This document shows positions 28,109 through 37,899 of a stretch of 64,000 nt of DNA, one piece after another (position 1 is the first letter of the stretch; every line of letters begins with the position of its first letter). A model generated the notes under the pieces. The model was not told the origin of the DNA. It saw only the letters and a list, made by a program, of their open reading frames with translations, and ran no database searches. The translations under genes and the position numbers were made by a program. The stretch comes from Paenibacillus sp. D2_2 (GTDB lineage Bacteria > Bacillota > Bacilli > Paenibacillales > Paenibacillaceae), in contig NZ_CP133605.1 in assembly GCF_031199965.1 (NCBI RefSeq), positions 2,760,501 through 2,824,500 on the forward strand, in the 5' to 3' direction.

Positions 28109-28891
28109 TTAAATGGTAGCGCCACCATCAACGGCAAATGACTGTGCAGTAATATTATTGGCAAGATCACTACATAAGAAAAGAGCCATGTTTGCAATAT
28201 CTACTGGTTCTTGTGGGCGCTTGAGTGGAATCATGTCGGTAAAACTTGCAAATACCTTTGTTCTTGTCTCTTCGTCATCTCCAGCCATTGCATCAAGCTG
28301 TTTCTCCCACATTTCGGTTCTAACAACGCCAGGGAGAATAGCATTAATATTAATATTTGATTCTGCGACTTCTCTAGCTAATGCGGCAGTCAGAGCCATT
28401 ACACCAGCCTTTGCAGAAGCATAAATACTTGATGCTGGAGTAGCCATTTTTGCAGCAATGGAAGAAAGATTTACAATTTTCCCCGATTTACGTGGCACCA
28501 TATAAGCAAGAGCTGCCTTACAGCCATGAATAGTACCTTTCAAGTCGATGTCAACGACAAGATCTATTTCGTTGGTAGTAAACTCTTGGATCGGTTTCAT
28601 GATACCAATACCTGCGTTATTGATCATGAAATCAAGTTTGCCCAACTCTTTAGTTGTAGTTTCGATAAGTTTGGTGAAGGATTCTGAATCCCGAGTGTCA
28701 ATCTGGAACGCAATCGATTTACGGCCCATACTCTTAATTTCCTCAGCAGTTTTTAATGCGTTTTCTATATTAAGATCGGCGACAACCACGTCTGCTCCTG
28801 CTTGTGCAAATCTTAGAGCGATGGCTTTTCCAAGACCGCTTGCTGAGCCAGTTACAATAGCTACTTTATTATTCATATTAATCTCAATCAT
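28109..28891 (-). CDS. SDR-family NAD(P)-dependent oxidoreductase
   Basis: 260 residues, the classical short-chain dehydrogenase length. Cofactor motif VTGSASGLGKAIA at the N-terminus, VVVADLN at the end of beta-2 (Asp there favours NAD), MINNAGIGIM, catalytic Ser in NLSSIAAK and the YxxxK pair in YASAKAG, then ILPGVVRTEMW and the C-terminal AVDGGATI. Substrate unknown. AAGGTAGG precedes the start. Divergent from a LuxR-type regulator 124 bases away, the likely controller. Confidence 0.92.
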   Translation of the reverse strand: MIEINMNNKVAIVTGSASGLGKAIALRFAQAGADVVVADLNIENALKTAEEIKSMGRKSIAFQIDTRDSESFTKLIETTTKELGKLDFMINNAGIGIMKPIQEFTTNEIDLVVDIDLKGTIHGCKAALAYMVPRKSGKIVNLSSIAAKMATPASSIYASAKAGVMALTAALAREVAESNININAILPGVVRTEMWEKQLDAMAGDDEETRTKVFASFTDMIPLKRPQEPVDIANMALFLCSDLANNITAQSFAVDGGATI

Positions 28892-29014
28892 TCTATTAAC
28901 CTACCTTTCATTAAATTGCTTCTAGCATAAATTAAAGACTAAGAAGCATCATCGGAAATATTACCTATATTATGTTATATTATTCACAAGCGATAAAGGA
29001 GATGTGGGTGCATA

Positions 29015-29794
29015 ATGGAACATATTACAATCGAAGACTATCAGATGATCCTTGATTTGTGTTATATGATGAATCACTATAACGAACAGTATCGCCATAG
29101 TATACTGGAAATTCTGGCCGAACGATTAGGCTCAGGGTATCACCATCTTACATTCCTTACGCTTGATCAGCACGATAAACTAGGAGATCCTGTTGGAATT
29201 AATAAAGTACAGAGCTTGTGTGAAAGTTATACCGATATATATGATCGTTTTGATATATTCAGCGATGTATGTAAACCCGGGAAGAGGACTGCCGGAGTAA
29301 TGTCGATTGAAGATATTATGAGTTTGCATGAGTATGAACAAACCACTTACTATAATGATTTTCTCCGTAAAGAAAACCTTTATTACGAGTTGGCAGTTCC
29401 ACTTTGCTACAATAATAGGCTTGTTGGGGGCCTTGGTCTCTTTAGAAAAAAAGAGGGGGATTTTACACTGCGTGATAAGGAGATAGTTAGCCTATTCTCC
29501 CGACATCTGGCTTTAAGTTATCACAATTCGTTAAAAGCTCAAGAATTTAATTCTGACCGAGGGCGATTAGCGAAAAGATGTCAGAAAGAGAACCTTCTTT
29601 TAAAACTAACATTGACGGAGAGGGAAATTGTTTCTCTTGTAGAAAAAGGATTGACGAACCGAGAAATTGCTAAACAAAATAACATCAGTTTTCATACTGT
29701 AAAAGCTCATTTAGATCATATTTATAACAAACTAGAAGTGCATAGCCGAACAGAAATGCTTCATCGAATTAACAGCAATGAAATAAAGGTTTAA
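29015..29794 (+). CDS. LuxR-type regulator with GAF-like sensor domain
   Basis: 259 residues. The N-terminal 180 residues look like a GAF-type sensing domain (NLYYELAVPLCYNNRLVGGLGLFR). The C-terminal 60 residues are a clear LuxR/GerE helix-turn-helix: LTEREIVSLVEKGLTNREIAKQNNISFHTVKAHLDHIYNKLEVHSRTE. Strong GGAGATGTG ribosome site. Divergent from the SDR gene, which it probably regulates. The signal is unknown. Confidence 0.88.
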   Translation: MEHITIEDYQMILDLCYMMNHYNEQYRHSILEILAERLGSGYHHLTFLTLDQHDKLGDPVGINKVQSLCESYTDIYDRFDIFSDVCKPGKRTAGVMSIEDIMSLHEYEQTTYYNDFLRKENLYYELAVPLCYNNRLVGGLGLFRKKEGDFTLRDKEIVSLFSRHLALSYHNSLKAQEFNSDRGRLAKRCQKENLLLKLTLTEREIVSLVEKGLTNREIAKQNNISFHTVKAHLDHIYNKLEVHSRTEMLHRINSNEIKV

Positions 29795-29878
29795 AATCTT
29801 AATAGCAAAACTCAGCAGATGGATTGAATGTGGTTTGGAAAATCACTACGTTAAGATTTGCGATCCGTCATGCCGTAA

Positions 29879-30016
29879 GAAGATGTAGCAGGGACCCTAG
29901 GGACGCATCCAAATATACAAGTTCAAGTCGTTGAGGGAGAACATGAATCCGTTTCATGTGTGAACTATCGCGAGGAAGAAACCAAAGTGATGCACAGTAT
30001 TTATGTTATGATTTAA
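29879..30016 (+). pseudogene. Protein-like fragment of unknown family
   Basis: Forty-five in-frame codons after a stop, with protein-like composition (NIQVQVVEGEHESVSCVNYR, EEETKVMHSIYVMI). No start or ribosome site, so likely a degraded 3' end. Nothing else is seen between 29795 and 30091. Confidence 0.25.
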
Positions 30017-30091
30017 TCATTCGCATCAGGATGAATCTGGATACTTGGACGAATAATATAATACATGAAGTACTTCAAGGGGGATCATTTT

Positions 30092-30618
30092 GTGAGCAGA
30101 GGCAACCATCAGGTTCCATTCGGCTATGAACCGCCTAAGGCGAGTCGTAGGGGGACGATGATTTATTACGATTCATTTGAACATACGACAGATCTAGAAT
30201 TGACCATAGCGGCAGAATATGCGGACAAACATGCTTTTGAGAAATTCATTCTTTATCCACTGCATGAGAAAAGCGTGGGAGGATGTCGAAGGAACCTGTT
30301 CAGGCGTATTACAAACGTGAGGATCGATTGCATGCATGGAAACGCGAACACGATCAAGCGTCAATCTACATCGAAGGATGGGAAGGCAAACGTAAAAAAT
30401 ACACCCCCATTGATGCGGCCTTACGGCACCTTGCTGAATACTATCCATCACCGCTTTTTCTCTATGTCACACCAGAATTCGCAAATTTATTTGCTTCTTT
30501 CTCTTCTTTTGAGGATTGGATTGTGAAGATTCGGCTTGTGCTCTCATCCGAACCGGAGCGCATGCATCCTCGGCTTGAGAAATTTCGTCATCGTTGGAAT
30601 ACGATACATACAACATAA
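30092..30618 (+). pseudogene. Hypothetical conserved protein, frameshifted
   Basis: GTG 30092 with AAGGGGG 8 bases upstream begins MSRGNHQVPFGYEPPKASRRG and runs toward 30280, where one G is missing from the G3 run 30277-30279. The next frame gives RMSKEPVQAYYKREDRLHAWKREHD, IDAALRHLAEYYPSPLF and a stop at 30618. About 176 residues rebuilt. Soluble, rich in Tyr, Arg and His, no signal peptide. I do not recognise the family. The IS element begins 18 bases after its stop. Confidence 0.6.
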
Positions 30619-30701
30619 TCACGTATATAGTAAGAAGGGGCTGTCTTTAAGGTCATTGCTGACCTTTGAAGTGACCCGAAAAGTTAGACAGTTTATTTTC
30701 A

Positions 30702-31514
30702 TTAAGCAGTTTGTTGGGCATGAGTCCGGTATTGTACCGGACTCATGCCTTTTAATTTTGATTTAATCCGCTTGTAATTATAGTAGTTAATATACTTGGA
30801 TAATTCCTCTTTAAAATGTTCAATACTTTTAAATTCCTTTATATAAAGGAATTCTGATTTGAGAATACCGAAGAAGTTCTCCATCACAGAATTATCATAA
30901 CAGTTGCCCTTTCGCGACATACTCTGCGTGATTTGTTTTCTTTGTAATGCCTGACGGTATTGCTTCATCTGATAGTGCCATCCTTGATCTGAATGCATGA
31001 GAAGCTTGCCTTCTATCGTTAGCCTTTCAAAAGCTTGCTCTAGCATATCTGATACAAGAGAGTAGGTAGGTCTAAGTCCTATCGTATACGAAATGATTTC
31101 ACCGTTATATAAATCCAGAACAGGTGACAGATACAGTTTTTCTCCCAGTAATTTAAATTCTGTAATGTCTGTCACCCATTTCTGATTTGGTCTCTCTGCT
31201 TTAAAATTACGGTCTAATAAGTTCGGTGCAATCTGACCGACCTTACCTTTGTACGAGCGGTACTTTTTCACACGGACTATTGATATTAATCCTAGCTCTT
31301 TCATAATACGTTGGACCTTTTTATGGTTCACCTGATGCTCACGATTCCTTAATTCATCACGAATACGACGATAACCATAGCGGCCTTCATGCTCGTCATA
31401 AATGGATTGAATGAGTACCTTTAGCTCGCCATCTGGATCGGGACGTCCGAAGCTTTTAATCACGTAATAATAGGTGCTGCGCGGAATACCTGCAAGCTGC
31501 AGAAGTGCTATCAC
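30702..31514 (-). CDS. IS3-family transposase OrfB (DDE integrase domain)
   Basis: 270 residues of the rve integrase. The N-terminal HTH_21 region is YDEHEGRYGYRRIRDELRN; the catalytic triad is WVTDITEF (Asp 1), LMHSDQGWHYQ (Asp 2) and DNSVMENFFGILKSE (Glu). It ends in YNYKRIKSKLKGMSPVQYR. In vivo it is made as an OrfAB fusion: the -1 frame continues upstream without a stop (ITKQDKAQVVYELRREFPVIALL) to the slippery site at 31568-31574. Confidence 0.92.
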   Translation of the reverse strand: MIALLQLAGIPRSTYYYVIKSFGRPDPDGELKVLIQSIYDEHEGRYGYRRIRDELRNREHQVNHKKVQRIMKELGLISIVRVKKYRSYKGKVGQIAPNLLDRNFKAERPNQKWVTDITEFKLLGEKLYLSPVLDLYNGEIISYTIGLRPTYSLVSDMLEQAFERLTIEGKLLMHSDQGWHYQMKQYRQALQRKQITQSMSRKGNCYDNSVMENFFGILKSEFLYIKEFKSIEHFKEELSKYINYYNYKRIKSKLKGMSPVQYRTHAQQTA

Positions 31515-31540
31515 CGGAAATTCACGCCTTAATTCATAGA

Positions 31541-32055
31541 CTACTTGCGCTTTGTCTTGTTTGGTGATTTTCCCTTGTTTTGAACTAAGGCATTCAACTT
31601 TTTTAAATAGGCATTTTCCATACGTAAACGTTCGTTTTCTGCCTGTAGTTTCTCAAGTGACCCTTCATCTTGTTTTGTTGGTTTCTTTGTTTCTTTGTTC
31701 ATGGATGTACGCCCCTTTTTCTTTGCTTTGAAGGCGTCAAATCCCTTTCTTTCAAACTCTTTAACCCATCTTTTGATAGGTGAAGGTGAGGGAATACCAA
31801 AATGCGCAGCGATATCTACATATGAGGCCTTCGTTTTTAACCGATATTCAAGTACCTCTAGTTTAAACTCTGGTGAATATGAAGCATAGTCTTTTATTCG
31901 AAAACCTTCAATCCCCACTCGCTGTACAGCTTTGCCCAAGAGTAAATTTGAGTTTTGGATACACCATATTTTCTTCCAATGGATGGCGCAACTTCGTTAC
32001 CTTCCAAATATCTTAATACAATTTCGAGCTTCTCTTTTACAGAAAATTTCCACAT
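31541..32055 (-). pseudogene. IS3-family transposase OrfA, frameshifted
   Basis: Two helix-turn-helix units: the first from ATG 32055 (MWKFSVKEKLEIVLRYLEGN ... GVSKTQIYSWAKLYSEWG), the second from about 31900 (SYSPEFKLEVLEYRLKTKASYVDIAAHFGI), then a leucine-zipper-like coiled coil (LEKLQAENERLRMENAYLKKLNAL). The halves lie in different frames; one more base in the C4 run at 31913-31916 (G4 on the coding strand) gives SEWGIEGFRIKDY. About 172 residues rebuilt, the usual IS150-group OrfA length. Confidence 0.85.
31568..31574 (-). promoter_or_regulatory. Programmed -1 frameshift heptamer G-GGA-AAA
   Basis: In the orfA frame the codons read AAG GGA AAA; the heptamer GGGAAAA allows slippage to the -1 frame, which is open into orfB. 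This is the normal way IS3 elements make OrfAB transposase. Confidence 0.75.
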
Positions 32056-32282
32056 AAAAAACTGCACCTCCAATTGTTAGTTGTGTCTAACAATTGGGGT
32101 GCAGTTCACTTTTTTGACAACCCCTTTCAATCGTTTTCGTTACCTCAATGCAAGAGATGGAGCATGGTTGCTATATCAGCAATCTTTGATCAGATATACC
32201 ATTCCTTCAGTAAAGATTCATTCATTTGAGATAAGTTTGGTATTTCTTTTGTAGGATTTTGATAAAAAGTGTCGAATAATAG

Positions 32283-32459
32283 ATATTCAGCAAAATCCTA
32301 TTTCTGGATTATTTGATTGAACACAGAGGTATTGAAATAATCAATACGGAAATTAAGAGACCAGTAGAAGAAGAGGTGTTTTCAAAACTAAAAAGCTATA
32401 ACAATAAGGTATTTGCATTAATAACGGCGAAGAAGCTCTTAAATTTGGGAGAAGTGTAG
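32283..32459 (+). pseudogene. 3' gene fragment of unknown family
   Basis: 58 codons, protein-like (KILFLDYLIEHRGIEIINTE, EEEVFSKLKSYNNKVFALITAKKLLNLGEV), opening after a stop and ending at 32459. No start or ribosome site. It lies between the IS end and the chemotaxis receptor and is probably the tail of a gene broken by earlier rearrangement. Confidence 0.35.
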
Positions 32460-32496
32460 GGAATGAAATATTAAAACATCATAAGGGAGTTCATCG

Positions 32497-34242
32497 ATGA
32501 GAAGTAGTTTAAAGATTAAAATGTTAATTGTTTTTTCAGTTTTGCTTGGTATTTCTTGTTTTCTGATTAGCTTTTTTGTATATCGTTCATCGTTAGATCT
32601 AGTGAAAGAGACTGTTGGTCAACAAAATTTAGCAATGATTGATCATGCAATCGCTAAGATAGATGATAAAGAGTATCAAAACATGGAAGTCGGTGCTAAA
32701 AAGGATGGGTATTATCAAGAATTACAAAAAGAGCTAAGCTCTGTTAAAGAGTTCTATAAGGTAACTAGTTTGTATACAATGTCTCGTGTAAAAAAGGGTG
32801 AAGACTACGAATATTACTATATGGTAGATAGTACGCCGAGTGAGGAATCAACGATTGGTGTTAAAGAAGAATCACCCGAATCCTATCCTAAAATGAAACA
32901 AGTATTTGAAACAGGGAAAGTACAGTTTCAGTTATCAAATGATGCAGAATATGGTGCTGTACTAGCTATTTATGCTCCGTTAAAAAATAAGGATGGAGAA
33001 GTGATTGGATTATTGGGGGCAGATTTGGATGCCACGGAAGTTTATACAGCCATGGACGCAAAACAAGTGAAAATTATTACTATTACACTGATTGTCTTAA
33101 TAGTAGGAATCTGCATTGTTTATTTCTTCACAGATTATTTAACGAAACCTATACGAAAATTAACATCCCAAGTGAGAAAAATCGGTAATGGGGATTTAAC
33201 TGTTGTGATAGAAACGGGTCGTAAAGATGAAATAGGACTTCTAACACAAGCTTTTCAACAGATGGTATTAGATTTGCAAAATATCATTCTTGGCATAAAT
33301 GTTGGGTCCAAGCAGTTAATTGACACGACCAATTCAGTGGCTGAAAGTAGCGAGAAGGCAAGTGAAGCAATTAGCCAGATATCTGCGTCCGTTCGGGAAG
33401 TATCGGCAGGAGCGCATGCACAATATAAAAGCTCGGAGGAAAGCTCTGTTACATTAGAACAAATGTCAGAGGGCATTCAACAAATTGCAGAAGCTTCTTC
33501 AAATGTATCTCAATTATCATCGATTAGCTTACATAATGTAGAGCTCGGAAATAGTAACATTGAAAAAGTAATTCATCAAATGAATGTTATTCATCAATCT
33601 GTTCAATTATCGGCAAATGCAATCAAAAAACTCGAGAATCAATCAAACGAAGTTTCACATATTATAGATATCATTCGTGACATTGCTTCACAAACGAATC
33701 TACTTGCATTAAATGCTGCGATTGAAGCAGCGAGAGCTGGTGAATCAGGAAAGGGCTTTGCAGTAGTAGCCGATGAAGTAAGAAAGCTAGCTGAGCAATC
33801 TGAAAAATCAGCAAATAGTATATCGGATTTGATTTCTAAAATAAATGTGGATACAAGTTTAACAGTACAAACAATGAATGTTGTAACAGAAAATGTCGAA
33901 GACGGTAGACAAGCTGTTGAAGAAGCTGGAAAATCATTTGAAAGTATTCTTCACTCTATTCAGGGCGTAGTATCTCATACGAAGCAAGTTTCTGAAACTT
34001 CAGAAGAAATGTCAGCATTCTCGGAGGAAATCACAGCAGGAGTAATGGAAACGACGATGATTGCAAATAAGGCTGCAGAGGCAACTGAAAGTGTAGTCGA
34101 CCGAACAATTGAACAGGAAAAGTACAATCAAGATATCCTTCATGCCGTATTAAGGCTTAACAAAATGGCAGCAGATCTTGAAGAAACGGTTTTAAAATTT
34201 GATGTAGGTATCAAAAATCCAGATAAATCTCACGTAATTTAA
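32497..34242 (+). CDS. Methyl-accepting chemotaxis protein
   Basis: 581-residue transmembrane chemoreceptor. Membrane segment 1 at about residues 8-28 and 2 at about 188-212 bracket an extracellular sensor of about 160 residues resembling a single Cache domain ([38 protein letters not shown]). A HAMP domain follows ([20 protein letters not shown]), then the long cytoplasmic coiled coil with the hairpin tip [22 protein letters not shown] and [16 protein letters not shown]. Signals to CheA/CheW. Ribosome site AAGGGAG upstream. Not in a chemotaxis operon. Ligand unknown. Confidence 0.93.
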   Translation: MRSSLKIKMLIVFSVLLGISCFLISFFVYRSSLDLVKETVGQQNLAMIDHAIAKIDDKEYQNMEVGAKKDGYYQELQKELSSVKEFYKVTSLYTMSRVKKGEDYEYYYMVDSTPSEESTIGVKEESPESYPKMKQVFETGKVQFQLSNDAEYGAVLAIYAPLKNKDGEVIGLLGADLDATEVYTAMDAKQVKIITITLIVLIVGICIVYFFTDYLTKPIRKLTSQVRKIGNGDLTVVIETGRKDEIGLLTQAFQQMVLDLQNIILGINVGSKQLIDTTNSVAESSEKASEAISQISASVREVSAGAHAQYKSSEESSVTLEQMSEGIQQIAEASSNVSQLSSISLHNVELGNSNIEKVIHQMNVIHQSVQLSANAIKKLENQSNEVSHIIDIIRDIASQTNLLALNAAIEAARAGESGKGFAVVADEVRKLAEQSEKSANSISDLISKINVDTSLTVQTMNVVTENVEDGRQAVEEAGKSFESILHSIQGVVSHTKQVSETSEEMSAFSEEITAGVMETTMIANKAAEATESVVDRTIEQEKYNQDILHAVLRLNKMAADLEETVLKFDVGIKNPDKSHVI

Positions 34243-34248
34243 GAATGA

Positions 34249-34392
34249 ATTGCGTTGGTTCAAGACGAACTGTCTCCCTTATCGGAAGAAATGAACATTT
34301 ATGCGTCGAACAAAGATTGCGCTGTACGTGTAAAGGGAGACAAAATCGTCATTTTAGGCAATGTATATTTAATTTCCCAATCAAATGGATGA
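34249..34392 (+). pseudogene. Protein-like fragment after the chemoreceptor
   Basis: 47 codons reading IALVQDELSPLSEEMNIYAS then VRVKGDKIVILGNVYLIS, ending in TGA at 34390. No start codon or ribosome site. In the same frame DALIAKNNQTFY and KNELAENIEIYYK follow with stops between. A degraded gene; family not recognised. Confidence 0.3.
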
Positions 34393-34924
34393 GACGCTTT
34401 AATTGCCAAAAACAATCAAACTTTTTATTGAAAAAATGAGTTAGCTGAAAATATTGAAATATATTATAAGTAATTCTGGGAAGTCGGTAACTTTTTGGCT
34501 AACTACGTATTCGACGCGAGAGACGTTATAAGAAATCGGCGCCAACCATAATATTATTAAAGACAAATACTGAGTATTTGTCGCTTTTTTATCGATTTTT
34601 GCGCTTACCCAGGAAATTTCGATCGCCCGGTGAGACAGCAGGGAAGTAAACTCAGGCGACACATCCATTCAACAAATCGTGGCCAGGCATGAAACGGCAG
34701 CCGCATGTATAAAAGGTTTTATTCATAAAGTGTTCTATAATTTTTAAGTGGTGGTCGGGCTCCTTCAACATAATAGCTGTAGCAGTGGTTGTTGTCTTAA
34801 TGAAGTCATCGCTCAACTAAAGGGCAGGTTAGTTAAGGTGGTTACCGCCATAAGTCTTGGTTATCCATTCTGAAAATGGATAACACTTATAGTTGAATAT
34901 TATTGCACACGGGGGCATTTCTTC
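34393..34924. other. Intergenic stretch, terminator only
   Basis: About 530 bases with stop-rich frames on both strands. It holds a terminator at 34562-34590 and an inverted repeat around ttatccattctgaaaatgga at 34859. No gene is supported. Confidence 0.45.
34562..34590 (+). terminator. Rho-independent terminator
   Basis: gacaaatac / gtatttgtc perfect 9-bp stem with a 3-nt loop and T6. Confidence 0.78.
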
Positions 34925-35152
34925 ATGAAATTTGAGCTTGGACGCTGCTTGCTGCATGAACGACTTCTGGAATCCAGAAAAACGGTGGAATCGCTGGCAA
35001 AGGAATTGCTTCTTAAACCGGAACGAATTTCCGACTTTATGGATAACAAAAGAGTCATGCCGCTCAAAATCGCTATATCAATCGCCGACTCCATCGGTTG
35101 CGATGAACGTGCCCTGTATGAATTAATTCCGCTAGTACCGATATCAAAATAA
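34925..35152 (+). CDS. Small XRE-type helix-turn-helix protein
   Basis: 75 residues, essentially only a Cro/C1-type DNA-binding domain: RCLLHERLLESRKTVESLAKELLLKPERISDFMDNKRVMPLKIAISIADSIG is the five-helix core. The nearest ribosome-like site is weak (GGGGG about 12 bases upstream). Such stand-alone regulators are common in Bacillales. Target unknown. Confidence 0.75.
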   Translation: MKFELGRCLLHERLLESRKTVESLAKELLLKPERISDFMDNKRVMPLKIAISIADSIGCDERALYELIPLVPISK

Positions 35153-35584
35153 CCGGAATGCGCACCTGGAGTGGGTTCCGGTCATGAAGGAAAATATGAC
35201 ACACGTATCATATTAGTGTTTTAAGATTGGTAAGTAAAACTTGATTCTCTCCCTCTGAAAAAATGGCGACGTAACCGCTTAGGATGTTGATTGAAACTCC
35301 CTACGAATTGTTGATTCCGAATGTGTTGGTTTTCTTGTAGCAGTGTCTTGGTAAATATTTGCACTTGAAATAGAGGATAATCTATAGTAGAATCGTTCAG
35401 GTGATCACTCAAAAACTATATAGTACTGTATAACCTCTAGAATATGGTTAGAGGGTATCTACCAGGAACCTTAATAATCCTGACTACAGAAAATGAATAA
35501 TTTCATTTTTTGTAGTCAGGATTATTTGTGTTTTCTGTAAAGAACCTTCAGAGCTATTTCTTTAATTTGCAACTGAGAAAGGAC
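35153..35584. other. Intergenic region before the MFS gene
   Basis: About 430 bases. The only clear object is the 16-bp hairpin at 35473-35526. A possible 18-codon ORF at 35445 overlaps its left arm but has no ribosome site. Confidence 0.45.
35473..35526 (+). promoter_or_regulatory. 16-bp hairpin upstream of MFS gene, terminator or attenuator
   Basis: aataatcctgactaca / tgtagtcaggattatt is a perfect 16-bp inverted repeat with a 22-nt loop, 58 bases before the MFS start. The tract after it (tgtgtttt) is only moderately T-rich. Confidence 0.55.
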
Positions 35585-36784
35585 ATGAAACAGAAAATGA
35601 ATTTAAAAGTATTTATATTAGCATTATCGACCGTTGCGGTTGGATTGGTTGAATTAATCGTTGGTGGAATATTGCCGACAATCGCTGACGATTTCAATAT
35701 TTCATTAAGTGTCGCGGGGCAACTTATCACGGTATTTGCACTTATCTATGCTATTACTGGTCCGGTTTTATTAGTATTGACCAGCAGAATCGAACGCAAG
35801 AAATTGTATCTTGCTTCCCTATTTGTCTTTTTAATCGGAAATATAATGACATATTTTAGTCCAAACTTTACCTTTATGATGATTGCTAGGGTGTTGACGG
35901 CAATTAGTACAGCACTTGTCGTTGTACTTTCTTTAACCATTGCTGTTAAAATTGTTGATCCTGCCCACAAGGCAAAAGCTTTGGGACTCATTTATATGGG
36001 TATCAGTTCGTCACTAGTGTTAGGTGTACCGTTGGGCATCCAGATTTCCAATATGTTTGGATGGCGCGTAATATTTCTTGGGATCGCTGTGTTATCTATC
36101 GGATCGATGGTACTTATTTCACTATTTCTTGAGCGAATTCCTGGGGAAAATACAATTCCATTTTCACAGCAATTAAAGTCTTTAGGAAGCGGGAAAATAA
36201 TCAGTGCCCATCTTGCTACCATGTTTACGCTAGCAGGACATTATACGATTTATACCTATTTCACACCATTTTTAGAAACGAACCTTCATCTGAATTCTAA
36301 CTGGATAAGCATCTGTTATTTTATATTTGGTATTGCAGCTGTAGGTGGTGGAGCATTAGGCGGAACATTATCAGATTGGATTGGTGCTCGCAAAAGTATC
36401 ATTTTCGTTATCAGTGCATTTGCTGTTGTATTGTGTGTATTGCCATTTACAACATTTTCACTCGTATTATTCTTCCCAACGATGATAGTTTGGGGAGCAT
36501 TGAGTTGGAGTTTGGCGCCGCCGCAACAAAGCTATTTGATTCAAACTGATCCAGCTACATCTGCTATACAGCAAAGCTTTAATAATTCCGCATTGCAAAT
36601 TGGTATTTCACTTGGGTCAGCAATTGGTGGTGTTGTGTTAAACCAAACTAGCTCGATTTCCAGCACAGCTTGGGTTGGGAGTGGCATTGTTATTATTGCG
36701 TTACTATGTGCAGTCTTTTCTTTTACGAGACCCATCATCTCAAGAGTACAAAAGTCATCAGTTTCGTCTTCCCACGAGGTCTAA
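35585..36784 (+). CDS. DHA1-type MFS efflux transporter (AraJ/YdhL-like)
   Basis: 399 residues, 12 membrane segments. Segment 1 carries [21 protein letters not shown], the loop 2-3 motif A is [13 protein letters not shown], and segment 4/5 has [16 protein letters not shown], the motif C 'antiporter' Gly pattern. It resembles sugar-efflux/purine-efflux-type DHA1 carriers. ATG 35585 follows GAGAAAGGA; an upstream TTG/GTG frame from 35528 is not needed. A strong hairpin upstream may control it. Confidence 0.88.
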   Translation: MKQKMNLKVFILALSTVAVGLVELIVGGILPTIADDFNISLSVAGQLITVFALIYAITGPVLLVLTSRIERKKLYLASLFVFLIGNIMTYFSPNFTFMMIARVLTAISTALVVVLSLTIAVKIVDPAHKAKALGLIYMGISSSLVLGVPLGIQISNMFGWRVIFLGIAVLSIGSMVLISLFLERIPGENTIPFSQQLKSLGSGKIISAHLATMFTLAGHYTIYTYFTPFLETNLHLNSNWISICYFIFGIAAVGGGALGGTLSDWIGARKSIIFVISAFAVVLCVLPFTTFSLVLFFPTMIVWGALSWSLAPPQQSYLIQTDPATSAIQQSFNNSALQIGISLGSAIGGVVLNQTSSISSTAWVGSGIVIIALLCAVFSFTRPIISRVQKSSVSSSHEV

Positions 36785-36921
36785 AGTTAACGTATACATC
36801 CACCAATTTGTATCTCCTTTAGCTACAAACTTAGTTTATAGTGAGATTATTTAACAACATTCTTTATGTTTAGTTCTACATGGAGTATTCTATATTTAAA
36901 AAAATACAAGGAGGAATTAGT

Positions 36922-37899
36922 ATGAGTAATGTTTATGTAAAAAGTGAGTTTTCTCCTTTGAAAAGAGTAGTTCTAGCTCAATCTGAGTTCTCATTTCCAT
37001 CGAAGGAAGATTTATGTAATGAAGAATTCTTAACAGAAGAAAGTAAAGATTTATATAGAGGAAAGGATATATTAGGTAAAAACTATAAAGAGGTTTTTCC
37101 AGAGAGACAGAAAGAATGGGAAGAGGAAAGAGAAAATTTAAAGAAGGTTCTAGAGAAATATAATGTAGAAGTAATAATTCCTAGGCTGCTGACTGACTAT
37201 GAAAAGGAGATAGGAAAAGAAGATGGTTATAGTAATTTCTTTGTAAGAGATCCCTTTTTCACAGTAGGACATTTTTTAATAGAAGGGTCTCTTAGATTTC
37301 CACATAGAAGAAATGAGATACTACCTGTCAGAAATATATTAACAAAGGAGTCAAACGAAAATAATTGTTTATACTTATCTGTTCCTAAACCAGATATATC
37401 AAAAGGGGAATACTCAGAAGATGGTCCATTTTTAGAGGGAGGAGATGTTTTAGTCTTAGATAAAACTATATTTGTAGGTAGATCTGGACTTGCATCAAAT
37501 AAAAATGGAGTTATTTGGCTAAGTAATATGGTTAGTAAATTTGGGTATACGGTAGTTGAGGTACCCCTTCATCATACAATACTTCATCTTGACTGTGCTA
37601 TTAGCTTAGTTAGAGAAGGGCTAATGATAGTTTGTGAAGAAGCATTATTAGACGGTATACCTAAACAGTTAAAAAGTTGGGACAAGATATATGTAACAAT
37701 AGAAGACTCTTCTAAACTTGCCACAAATGGCCTACCTATAAATGAAAATATATATATTACAGATCATGAATTTAAATGTATTGGAGATGAGTTGGAAAAA
37801 AGAGGGGTTACAGTGGAGTATGTAGATTTTAAAATATCAAGAAGTTTCGGTGGATCATTTAGATGCAGCACTCAACCTTTGTTAAGAAATGATGGCTAA
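36922..37899 (+). CDS. Amidinotransferase/arginine-deiminase-like enzyme
   Basis: 325 residues of the guanidino-group-modifying beta/alpha-propeller superfamily (arginine deiminase, DDAH, amidinotransferase). Substrate-binding and catalytic blocks: FFVRDPFFTVG, FLEGGDVLVLDKTIFVG, catalytic His in HHTILHLDCA and catalytic Cys in SFGGSFRCSTQPL near the C-terminus. Which guanidino substrate is used cannot be read. ATG 36922 has GGAGG 8 bases upstream. The gene is markedly AT-rich with A/T-ending codons, unlike tyrS after it, which suggests transfer from an AT-rich donor such as a clostridium. Confidence 0.82.
   Translation: MSNVYVKSEFSPLKRVVLAQSEFSFPSKEDLCNEEFLTEESKDLYRGKDILGKNYKEVFPERQKEWEEERENLKKVLEKYNVEVIIPRLLTDYEKEIGKEDGYSNFFVRDPFFTVGHFLIEGSLRFPHRRNEILPVRNILTKESNENNCLYLSVPKPDISKGEYSEDGPFLEGGDVLVLDKTIFVGRSGLASNKNGVIWLSNMVSKFGYTVVEVPLHHTILHLDCAISLVREGLMIVCEEALLDGIPKQLKSWDKIYVTIEDSSKLATNGLPINENIYITDHEFKCIGDELEKRGVTVEYVDFKISRSFGGSFRCSTQPLLRNDG

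Larger units (their letters stand above)
30637..32124 (-). mobile_element. IS3-family insertion sequence, IS150 group
   Basis: About 1.49 kb. The ends are imperfect inverted repeats: ggggctgtc at the left, gacaacccc at the right, with inner matches (gtgacccgaaaagttagac against gtgaactgcaccccaattg then ttagac). It contains orfA and orfB on the minus strand joined by a programmed -1 frameshift site. I see no convincing target duplication. Reconstructed, it looks complete; orfA has one missing base in this sequence. Confidence 0.85.

Noticed and set aside
35445..35501. 18-codon ORF overlapping the hairpin before the MFS gene, considered as a leader peptide
   Set aside because: No ribosome site (the preceding bases even resemble anti-Shine-Dalgarno) and the hairpin has a poor T-tract.
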